Below are positions 1 to 6,397 of a stretch of DNA of 6,397 bases, piece by piece. Position numbers and translations under genes: made by a program. The stretch covers positions 1-6,397 of the forward strand of contig NZNR01000117.1 of assembly GCA_002694955.1 (NCBI GenBank), written 5' to 3'. Numbering within the stretch: the first letter of the stretch is position 1; every line of letters starts with the position of its first letter. Source of the stretch: Planctomycetaceae bacterium. GTDB taxonomy: Bacteria; Planctomycetota; Planctomycetia; Pirellulales; UBA1268. The notes beneath the pieces are model-generated. The model was not told where the DNA came from. It made no database searches and saw nothing but the letters and a program-made list of their open reading frames with translations.

Positions 1-3000
1 CGACCTAGTGTATTCTATGATGTAACAAGCGATGGAGATGGTCTCTACGCTGGCACAAATAGAGGGGCCTGTAAATGGAATTGGCAATATCAATTCCAAG
101 ATTGTGTAAGTTCCGGCGACGGTCTCGAAAGCCGTTTCGTCTACACAATAGAGATGCTCGCGCCTGACAGAGCATACACAGGAGGAAACCAAGGAGCAGG
201 CATCGTAAACATGGACAACTTCACCGTAATTGAGACTTGGACTGCAGGTGACGATACTCAACGTGCTCGCACGGTCAAAGTTGACGATATCCTTTATTTG
301 GGATTCGAAAATACCGGTATAGCACGTTATGACCTAATCAACAACGAATGGCTAACCACTTGGGATGGTAATCAAGGATATCTCAACGATGATGATGTAA
401 CCGCTCTAGTGCCTGGTCTGACTTATGGTACGATTTGGGCAGGTGGAGACTTTGGACTTACACTAATTGATGTGATCAATGATGTTGTTCTCATATCATG
501 GGACAGAGGCTCCAATACAAACGGCCCGACCCTTTCAAACTCAATACCTGCTGACATAGAGATTTATGGTGATGTTCTACACTACTCGACCCAGCGTTCA
601 ACCAGTTGGTGGGGCGGCGGTTCTGATAGCATCTTCCGTATCAACCTGACAACCAGCACTAGCTTGGCAACCATAGAGGTTGACGACCGTACAGGTTGGA
701 ACGGTGTAATCAACGGAATTGGAATAGTCGATGATCAATTGTGGATTGGTATTAGGCCGACTCAGACTTGGAACTATGGTGATGGAACAATTGTTCGCTG
801 GAACATGACCAATGAGTCATGGGAAGATGATTTGTCAACCATTGGTAATGTTCTGCGTGTTAATGCTAGATTCCTCGGAGACTGCTTCCCGCTAAACGTA
901 ACCTCATGCGAATTATGGGTTGCATACGGGAATTTCATCCTAAGACGATTCAATGCAGACACAATGACACTACTAGATGAGTGGACAGATGTAGACGGTC
1001 CTATTCGTGGAATGGAAGAATATCAAGGAGAATACCTCTTCGCCAGCATGAATGGAATTCTAAGATGGGATCCAATAAATGAAACATGGCTTGATTCATG
1101 GATTCCAGGTGATGGTTTACCGTCCAATACAGAAGAGGAATTCTATTCGATGAAGGTCATCGGTAACGACCTCTGGGTTGGGAATATGGAATCCAGTGGG
1201 TGGAACTCAAATGCTCAGATTTTGAGGAAGGATGGGACTAGTGGTAATTGGTCCTCTTGGAATTTAGGAACTGGAGATATTCCTGACGGATATCCAGCAG
1301 ATATCGGCTTTTGCGATGACATCGTGCACGTGTCTATCGGAGCCCGATTTTGGTGGGGTAATCAAGGCGGTGTAGCTAGGTATGATCTTGCAGATCACGA
1401 TTCAGACTCAATTACCAACGAATGGATTACTGCCATGACCTCTGGGAACTCTGGGCTATCAAATAACGACCCTAGAGCGGTGACTTGTGACGAGGCGAAT
1501 GATATCCTTTACATCGCATATGATACTCAAGGAGTTGGAATTGATCGCTACAACTACAACACTGACACATATCTTCCAATACTTACTGCAGCAGATGGCA
1601 TCAGTGAAGACAGAATTTTCCCAGGTGGTTTGTTACACGACAACAACGTTCTCTTGGCCGCTCATCAATACGATAACCAAGGTGGAATATCCCGACTAAT
1701 TACTTCTGGAACTGCAACTGCAAATGGACAGGTCCTAGACCCTGGAATGGATGGGTGTTCGATAGATAGAGCACCCTCCTCAACAGGTCAGGTAATCTAC
1801 GCAATTGGAAGGTCTGGACAAACAACAGGTCTGAACAGAGTCGATAGATTGGATAGTTCCGGATTGATTGCAAGTGGTTACGACGAATTAGCAGGACTAA
1901 CCAGTGGCCGTGTAATGGAGATAATTTCCAACGACACCCATGTGTGGGTTACCTCGGCATTGGATAGCAGTTCATTCTATGGCTCTTCAGTCCTCCAAGG
2001 AGAACTTCTCGCAAATGGTTCAGTGCGATGGGAATATGGTTACAATTTCCAACAAGATGTAGTCAATGAAATGACCTTGGATGGAGAAACTCTGTGGGTT
2101 TCTACGGCTGGACGCGGACTCAAGGCGATTGACCTGAAGCAACGCCGAATAATTTCCACTCCTCCGGCGCTTCATGCACAGATGGATGGGATGATTATTG
2201 AGAATAATACAATGTATGTGGGACTAATGGGCAACGAAGGCTCAGCCGCAGGATTCCAAACTTTTGATACCAACAACCGGCAATGGGGATATGGAAGCCT
2301 AATCGCTGGATTACCAAGTAATTTAGTACGTGATTTCTTGGTCTATAGGAACCATATCATGATAGCAACTCATGGTGGTATTGGAATGTACAATACTACT
2401 CGTAGTGATTGGGATAATCCAATCACCACCATAGATGGATTACCTTCTCCAATCATTACTCATCTCCACTCAATAAACACAACCATCCAGGGTGGAGGAA
2501 AGGTTCTGGCTGGTGGTGCAGCTGGAGTTACCGTGTTGCATGAAACCAATCTAACAGTACTCAATACACTTGGATTCAATGACGGCCTGATGGGCAATAC
2601 CGTGAGTGGCATTACCGAAGCAGGACCGATATCACGCGTTGTTCAGAATGCTGATGGAACTAATTACACAATTTACCACGATGCTGCGATTTTCATTTCT
2701 CACAATGGACAAGGTCCAACAAGACCTGGAGTAGCAGCTTGGGATTTGGCCACCGATATGGCAAATGGTAGCTATAATATCGACATGATACCTAGTAACG
2801 ATGTTCGAGCAATCGTTGCTGACGATTGGGGAGTACACGTTGCTACCGATGTTGCTCCTTTGGTTCATTGGAATGGCAGTACTATGCAGATGGAAACAGG
2901 AGTTGGTACCAGTTCGCTTCTGTCTTGGCCTCCATACGAAATGCATAGTGATGGTCAAAATTTAGTCGTAATGAGCCCAAGGGGGCTTGATGTTGTAGAT

Positions 3001-3150
3001 GTAAATGGAAGGCATAACCCAGTCACTAACCGAGTGATAACTGGCCTCCAAGGCGGCTATATCGACTTCAGTGGATTCTATGCTGTAGGAAATGATGGTC
3101 TTCATGTCTACAAGCCAAGTGTTAGTTTACAAGAGACAGCAAGAGAGAAT
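1..3150 (+). other. Beta-propeller region, about 20 blade-like units (Reg_prop-like)
   Basis: Within the large CDS, a repeated unit of about 40-60 residues has a hydrophobic 'LWVG/LYIA/IMIAT' strand, a Gly-rich turn, then a strand ending in 'YD....W'. Clear strands start near nt 289, 430, 730, 904, 1027, 1162, 1315, 1498, 1642, 1786, 1933, 2083, 2206, 2347, 2500, 2824, 2953 and 3076. Between several blades lies a 'GLPSN'-type turn (near 1114, 1453, 1894, 2308, 2437, 2584), the hallmark of the two-component-regulator propeller repeat family (Reg_prop, PF07494). The best example is around 2308-2400, with AGLPSNLVRDF followed by IMIATHGGIGMYN. About 20 units would make two or three propellers of 6-8 blades; exact blade boundaries cannot be set by eye. 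The first blade is cut by the window edge. YVTN/NHL or sialidase-like propellers are alternatives for the more divergent blades. Confidence 0.78.
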
Positions 3151-6100
3151 CAACGTCGTGCGGATCCACTTACCCTGTTATACGGTGGTAGAAGTTGGGA
3201 TATCACGAATACAACTCATCCAGGAATGTCAACAGTATTAGTCACGCCTGACAATCCTATTCAGATCCCTGAGAGTTCGAGTGCTTCAGCACCTGGAAAA
3301 CTTCCAATGCATGTGGAAACTATGACCATGCTCGCACCTCAGAGGGGTGCATGGGTTTGGGCACGATCAACATCAGTAAATTACACCGGAAGTTGGGATT
3401 TAGCCGCCACCAATGGAGGAATACAACAGGCCTTCCAGTCTGCAATCTCAGCTGTAGGTCCCGGTTCATCATCCGCGATTTTACATCTACAAATGCAGTC
3501 TCCTCAGAATGGAGCAATGCAAGTTCGCTTAACATACGATTGGGAACGAATAGAGGTACCAACAGTAATTACCAATTTAGTCGATAGACCAAATGATGGT
3601 GGAGGTGTAATCGAGGCCTCATGGTTACCTGCAGAAGATGCTGCATGGCACGCTTACAGATTGTATGTATGGGATTCTACAGCCGATCCATCATGGGAGC
3701 CTTCTCGAGAGGACTTAGGGTCTTTCTCGACATACATTAGGTCGGCATTCTGGTCTCGCACAAATGCAACCATAACTAGGGCGGACAATGCTGGTGTGTC
3801 CGAGGAATTACGAGATGATCGCCAATACCGTGCCGCCGTCGTGATTGAATATGCCGATGGGTCATTGGGTGTTCCAATGACATATCCTCAAAACATTACT
3901 CCAACAGATGAGGTTCCAGCCGCTCCGGATTGGATGACTGCAAAACCAGCTTCTGGTGGAGCAGCTGGTACGATTTTCCTTGAATGGGCTGCTTGCACCG
4001 AACTTGATCCAGACAGAGTTAGGATATGGGCAGTGCAACAGGAGATTACTAGCATAGTCGGTCTATCGGACCCATTCGAATTCCATTGGAGTACAGGTAA
4101 CTCAACTGCTCTGCAGTTGGAAGGTGGTGTGCCATATTGGTTTGCGGCAGTTTGTGTAGATGAAGCAGGACAATACTCAGTCAATAATGCCACAATAATC
4201 GGCCCAGTGGTTACTGCCGGTGGATTGGATGATGGTATTCCACCAATGCCGATTATTGGAACAACAGCCATCGACGTGCCGAACGATGAAGGCGGTAGAA
4301 TCAATGTTACTTGGGAAGCAAACACTGAGGAGGATTGTACCTACTACGCTGTGTATGCTTTACCTGCATCTGGTTGGCAACCACCTTCGACAGTAGATGG
4401 TTGGCCTATTGCAGGATATACCGATAGTTGTGAAACTACGTCAATCATCATTGACTCATTAGGTGAAAGTCGTCTAATTGATGGAACCGTATATTGGATT
4501 GGAGTAGTTGCCTTTGATGATTGGGGTAATGGTGATGTCGACAATGTACTTGTCGTAGATGCAACTCCTGAGGCTGATTTCGATGGTGAAGCAATTCCTC
4601 CAAATCGTGTCACTGGACTTGACGCTTGGGATTATCCAGAGGATGATGGTTCTGCAATTGATATTCGCTGGAATCGTTCATCCGCTGATGACTTTTCTTT
4701 CTACACAGTTTGGGTCTCCGAGTACCCATTGAACGATGTTACCGAGATTTGGGAATCCTGTAATGATAATCCGTCTGAATGTGGATTAGTTGTAATTAAC
4801 CAGCGCCAGTTTGGGGCCAACTTCCAATTAAAATACACTGCAGAAAGCGCCCTCTATGGTAGTTCTGTGGATACCTTACAAGTGCGTCAAATAGAATCAA
4901 TGATCCCGCTGTATGTTACGGTTACTATCCATGACATCTCTGGAAACGTTCACCTTAGTGGTCTGTCAGAACATATGGTCCTAGTAACTCCAATGGATAA
5001 TCGCGGCGACGTCTCTCCACCTGATCGACTGCTAGCTCCTGTTCTTAGGGATAGACCGGATGATGCCGGAAATGCGATGTTTGTGGAGTTCCCATCATCT
5101 GACGCCTCCGACATCGGAGAATACTGGATTTATGCGGTAATCGATACTCCAGTTCTATTGCAGAGAATCGATGACCTACAACCCGCATTGATAGTCGATC
5201 GAGAACAGGACCTTCCTGTTCTACTAACCGAGTTCTCAGCCTATGGAGATGATATTTCAACTCCATTGGTACCAAACCGCCGAATATATGTCGCAGTGGT
5301 AGCAGTTGATTCCTCAGGCAATGCTTGGACGGACAATCTTGCTAACTCTTGGATAGAACTTGCAGACGAACTATCTGCAGATCCGTGTCCAGAGTGTCCA
5401 GATGTTAGTGGCATTAGAGCGAGTTGGAACGCTGCAGGTTCTCTTATTGAGGTAAGTTGGGATAACGTCGATGACCCCATGTATGCAAGTTACTATGCAT
5501 TTGTCAGTCTAGAATCGTTTGATGATACTAGAAACGCTTCTTTGGTAAAGTCTGGCATGAGAGATACGATATTAATTCTCAATGAATTCAATGGTGAGAT
5601 GATTGATAGAGAAGAGACATATTGGGTTGAAATCGTAACCTACAATGGAGAAGTTCACACATTCTTTGCCGATCCTGTAGAAGTTCAACCTTGGGAAGAA
5701 TCTAGCTTTGGTACTACGCAGCCGGGTGATGATGCAGCAGGTGAATCATGGGTTGATAGAATTCTTGCTGGTGACATGAACATGGTGATCATTGCACTCT
5801 CCGTAGCAATGTTCCTAATCGGTGCAATGATGTTCATCAGGCCAAGAGGGGATTCTGCCCCTCAGCCATGGGAAATGGGCGCTCTAGAAGTCGAGTTGGA
5901 AGAGCAATTGGAGCGGGAGGCAGCTGGGCTTACCGAAGACGAAGACTTCGGCGCTGATGACTTAGAAATTGATACTGGGTTAGTCGCTAACGCTAGACGC
6001 AAGGATGGAGAATCTCCTGAAGAAAGTAAGAGCGATTACACCGACTCCATGACTAACGCGGCAGTCTCACCAGAAGACAATCTAGATTCCACTCCAACCG

Positions 6101-6261
6101 CAGATAGCGGAGTTATGGATGAATTACTCGGAGATGATGATGAAGAGTTAGATCTTGGCGATCTTGACGATATGGCAGATGATCTAAACTTCGATGATTT
6201 GGGTGATGAAGATTCAGATGATGATGATATTGACACATCTTTCTTGGACGAAATGCTCTGA
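1..6261 (+). CDS. Giant surface protein: beta-propeller, FN3 repeats, C-terminal membrane anchor and acidic tail (5'-partial)
   Basis: The frame is open from base 1 to the TGA at 6259-6261, giving 2086 visible residues. The ATG at 154 is internal: the 51 residues before it carry the same blade-like pattern (GDGLYAGTNRG), so start and signal peptide lie upstream. Numbering here is from base 1. Residues 1-1050 hold about 20 propeller blades built on a 'LWVG...G.....N..W' pattern; about 1064-1184 look like a beta-sandwich connector; 1187-1898 hold six FN3-like repeats; 1928-1946 form one membrane helix; 1947-2086 are an acidic tail. Arg residues directly after the helix (RPRG) put the tail in the cytoplasm and the rest outside. 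No catalytic motif is evident. Propellers and FN3 arrays in archaeal surface proteins are usually linked to binding of proteins or glycans, so adhesion, substrate capture or sensing are plausible roles, but the ligand is unknown. Reading frame and architecture are secure; function is not. Confidence 0.93.
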   Translation, partial: RPSVFYDVTSDGDGLYAGTNRGACKWNWQYQFQDCVSSGDGLESRFVYTIEMLAPDRAYTGGNQGAGIVNMDNFTVIETWTAGDDTQRARTVKVDDILYLGFENTGIARYDLINNEWLTTWDGNQGYLNDDDVTALVPGLTYGTIWAGGDFGLTLIDVINDVVLISWDRGSNTNGPTLSNSIPADIEIYGDVLHYSTQRSTSWWGGGSDSIFRINLTTSTSLATIEVDDRTGWNGVINGIGIVDDQLWIGIRPTQTWNYGDGTIVRWNMTNESWEDDLSTIGNVLRVNARFLGDCFPLNVTSCELWVAYGNFILRRFNADTMTLLDEWTDVDGPIRGMEEYQGEYLFASMNGILRWDPINETWLDSWIPGDGLPSNTEEEFYSMKVIGNDLWVGNMESSGWNSNAQILRKDGTSGNWSSWNLGTGDIPDGYPADIGFCDDIVHVSIGARFWWGNQGGVARYDLADHDSDSITNEWITAMTSGNSGLSNNDPRAVTCDEANDILYIAYDTQGVGIDRYNYNTDTYLPILTAADGISEDRIFPGGLLHDNNVLLAAHQYDNQGGISRLITSGTATANGQVLDPGMDGCSIDRAPSSTGQVIYAIGRSGQTTGLNRVDRLDSSGLIASGYDELAGLTSGRVMEIISNDTHVWVTSALDSSSFYGSSVLQGELLANGSVRWEYGYNFQQDVVNEMTLDGETLWVSTAGRGLKAIDLKQRRIISTPPALHAQMDGMIIENNTMYVGLMGNEGSAAGFQTFDTNNRQWGYGSLIAGLPSNLVRDFLVYRNHIMIATHGGIGMYNTTRSDWDNPITTIDGLPSPIITHLHSINTTIQGGGKVLAGGAAGVTVLHETNLTVLNTLGFNDGLMGNTVSGITEAGPISRVVQNADGTNYTIYHDAAIFISHNGQGPTRPGVAAWDLATDMANGSYNIDMIPSNDVRAIVADDWGVHVATDVAPLVHWNGSTMQMETGVGTSSLLSWPPYEMHSDGQNLVVMSPRGLDVVDVNGRHNPVTNRVITGLQGGYIDFSGFYAVGNDGLHVYKPSVSLQETARENQRRADPLTLLYGGRSWDITNTTHPGMSTVLVTPDNPIQIPESSSASAPGKLPMHVETMTMLAPQRGAWVWARSTSVNYTGSWDLAATNGGIQQAFQSAISAVGPGSSSAILHLQMQSPQNGAMQVRLTYDWERIEVPTVITNLVDRPNDGGGVIEASWLPAEDAAWHAYRLYVWDSTADPSWEPSREDLGSFSTYIRSAFWSRTNATITRADNAGVSEELRDDRQYRAAVVIEYADGSLGVPMTYPQNITPTDEVPAAPDWMTAKPASGGAAGTIFLEWAACTELDPDRVRIWAVQQEITSIVGLSDPFEFHWSTGNSTALQLEGGVPYWFAAVCVDEAGQYSVNNATIIGPVVTAGGLDDGIPPMPIIGTTAIDVPNDEGGRINVTWEANTEEDCTYYAVYALPASGWQPPSTVDGWPIAGYTDSCETTSIIIDSLGESRLIDGTVYWIGVVAFDDWGNGDVDNVLVVDATPEADFDGEAIPPNRVTGLDAWDYPEDDGSAIDIRWNRSSADDFSFYTVWVSEYPLNDVTEIWESCNDNPSECGLVVINQRQFGANFQLKYTAESALYGSSVDTLQVRQIESMIPLYVTVTIHDISGNVHLSGLSEHMVLVTPMDNRGDVSPPDRLLAPVLRDRPDDAGNAMFVEFPSSDASDIGEYWIYAVIDTPVLLQRIDDLQPALIVDREQDLPVLLTEFSAYGDDISTPLVPNRRIYVAVVAVDSSGNAWTDNLANSWIELADELSADPCPECPDVSGIRASWNAAGSLIEVSWDNVDDPMYASYYAFVSLESFDDTRNASLVKSGMRDTILILNEFNGEMIDREETYWVEIVTYNGEVHTFFADPVEVQPWEESSFGTTQPGDDAAGESWVDRILAGDMNMVIIALSVAMFLIGAMMFIRPRGDSAPQPWEMGALEVELEEQLEREAAGLTEDEDFGADDLEIDTGLVANARRKDGESPEESKSDYTDSMTNAAVSPEDNLDSTPTADSGVMDELLGDDDEELDLGDLDDMADDLNFDDLGDEDSDDDDIDTSFLDEML
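3190..3552 (+). other. Beta-sandwich-like connector domain between propeller and FN3 array
   Basis: Residues about 1064-1184 of the large CDS begin RSWDITNTTHPG and end LTYDWERIEV. The second half has a short helix-like stretch (GGIQQAFQSAISAV), a loop, then alternating strands ILHLQMQSPQNGAMQVRLTY. This order, a helix then 'hydrophobic strand, Ser-rich turn, Gly, strand, Tyr-Asp', resembles a beta-sandwich module found next to FN3 repeats in archaeal surface proteins. That comparison is from memory of the pattern, not from a search. A role as a rigid spacer or a carbohydrate-binding module is possible, but no binding residues can be named. Confidence 0.45.
3559..5694 (+). repeat. Six tandem fibronectin-type-III-like repeats
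   Basis: Each unit starts with a Pro-rich linker, then a 'P-[ND]-D-x-G-G-x-I-x-[VA]-x-W' strand, an acidic loop, and a 'Y-x-[VL]-Y/W-[AV]' strand, and closes with 'Y-W-[IVF]-x-V-V-A-x-D'. The diagnostic motifs start at nt 3586 (RPNDGGG), 3943 (KPASGG), 4276 (VPNDEGG), 4633 (YPEDDGS), 5053 (RPDDAGN) and 5395 (CPDVSG, degenerate). Spacings are 119, 111, 119, 140 and 114 residues, slightly long for FN3 (about 90-100). The fourth unit is longest and appears to carry an extra segment near nt 4795-4890. Closing strands such as VYWIGVVAFDDWGNG (unit 3) and IYVAVVAVDSSGNAW (unit 5) are typical of FN3 strand F and the following turn. The array probably acts as a stalk lifting the propellers away from the membrane. 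Confidence 0.78.
5782..5838 (+). other. Single C-terminal transmembrane helix
   Basis: Residues 1928-1946 (MVIIALSVAMFLIGAMMFI) form an uncharged stretch of 19 residues, the only long hydrophobic segment in the visible protein. It is preceded by an acidic, Gly/Asp-rich linker and followed at once by RPRG. By the positive-inside rule the N-terminal side is extracellular and the C-terminal side cytoplasmic, a type I topology that implies a cleavable signal peptide in the missing N-terminus. Confidence 0.93.
5839..6258 (+). other. Acidic cytoplasmic tail with Asp-rich low-complexity end
   Basis: The 140 residues after the membrane helix start with RPRG, then a strongly helical, coiled-coil-like stretch (residues about 1957-1977, ALEVELEEQLEREAAGL), then a disordered-looking Ser/Asp/Glu/Thr segment with a small basic patch (ARRKDGE), and end in 48 residues (nt 6115-6258) of which 20 are Asp and 5 Glu, with no Lys or Arg. 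Regularly placed Leu, Phe, Met and Ile break up the acids (DLGDLDDMADDLNFDDLG), and the chain ends FLDEML. No kinase, HAMP, receiver or other signalling domain is visible. The tail could be a docking or assembly segment, or simply acidic filler; the sequence does not decide. Confidence 0.85.
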
Positions 6262-6305
6262 TTGTATCAGCATCGGATTGAAGCCCTATACATCTATCGA
6301 AGTCT

Positions 6306-6397
6306 ATGGTTGGTGACCCCGGCTCGGAGGTATTCACCACCATTTCTTGGGATGGAGGCTCCCGTCTATTAGCAGCCGACTTGCATATTGCTCGCCT
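6306..6397 (+). CDS. Start of a second gene, possibly calcineurin-like metallophosphoesterase (3'-partial)
   Basis: After an in-frame stop at 6279-6281 the only ATG in this frame is at 6306, 44 bases after the end of the large CDS. It opens 30 complete codons that run off the window: MVGDPGSEVFTTISWDGG then SRLLAADLHIAR. The end shows a hydrophobic strand leading into Asp25-Leu26-His27 (nt 6378-6386). A 'hydrophobic strand-D-x-H' about 25 residues from the start is how the first metal-binding motif sits in calcineurin-like phosphoesterases, including the archaeal ICC-like group (COG1407), where 'ADLHLG' is usual; here Ala replaces the common Gly after Ile. No Shine-Dalgarno precedes the ATG. 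The other two forward frames and the reverse strand give nothing better here. That a gene starts is likely; the family call rests on about ten residues and is weak. Confidence 0.5.
   Translation, partial: MVGDPGSEVFTTISWDGGSRLLAADLHIAR

Noticed and set aside
154..156. ATG as the start of the large protein
   Set aside because: The frame is open through base 1 and the upstream residues have the same blade pattern. There is no signal peptide after this Met, although the topology requires one.
3888..4325. Reverse-strand open frame of 145 codons
   Set aside because: It lies wholly within the FN3 repeats on the other strand, its product is low-complexity Pro/Ser/Thr/Ala, and the forward frame is clearly the coding one.
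6118..6236. GAT-rich stretch as a DNA-level tandem repeat
   Set aside because: The repeats are irregular and follow the codon frame of Asp-rich protein, so they are explained by coding content and not by an independent DNA repeat or CRISPR-like array.
6284..6293. TATA-like sequence (ccctatacat) in the intergenic gap
   Set aside because: It is centred only about 16 bases before the ATG at 6306. An archaeal TATA box for a leaderless transcript would sit near -26, so the match is probably chance.
6262..6305. Terminator or small RNA in the intergenic gap
   Set aside because: Only 44 bases, with no stable hairpin and no T-run visible.
6113..6343. Reverse-strand reading frame across the end of the large gene
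   Set aside because: Its His-rich product is the complement of the Asp codon run (GAT read as ATC/CAT). It overlaps a well-supported coding region and the start of the next gene, so it is a shadow.

Overview
The window is almost entirely one very large coding sequence on the + strand. It is open from the first base, so its true start lies upstream, and it stops at 6259-6261. The visible part is 2086 residues. It reads as a cell-surface protein anchored by a single C-terminal membrane helix. The order of parts is: a long beta-propeller region of about 20 blade-like units (about nt 1-3150), a beta-sandwich-like connector (about 3190-3552), six fibronectin-III-like repeats (about 3559-5694), a short linker, one transmembrane helix (5782-5838), and a 140-residue very acidic tail (5839-6258). 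The basic residues just after the helix and the distribution of N-glycosylation sequons (25 before the helix, none after) place the large N-terminal part outside the cell and the tail in the cytoplasm.

After a 44-base gap with no clear promoter, Shine-Dalgarno or terminator, a second + strand reading frame probably begins at 6306 and runs off the window. Only 30 codons are visible. They end in an Asp-Leu-His motif preceded by a hydrophobic strand, as in the first metal-binding motif of calcineurin-like phosphoesterases. That assignment is tentative.

Organism: the architecture (huge secreted propeller/FN3 protein, C-terminal anchor, Asp-rich cytoplasmic tail), tight gene spacing, lack of a Shine-Dalgarno and moderate base composition suggest a marine planktonic archaeon, most likely Marine Group II (Candidatus Poseidoniales) or a relative. 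This is inferred from style, not from a marker gene.

No RNA gene, CRISPR array, insertion sequence, origin or attachment site is visible. The window does not show a clearly new multi-gene system. The point of most interest is the pairing of a sensor-like ectodomain of about 1900 residues with an unusual acidic tail that has no recognisable enzymatic domain.
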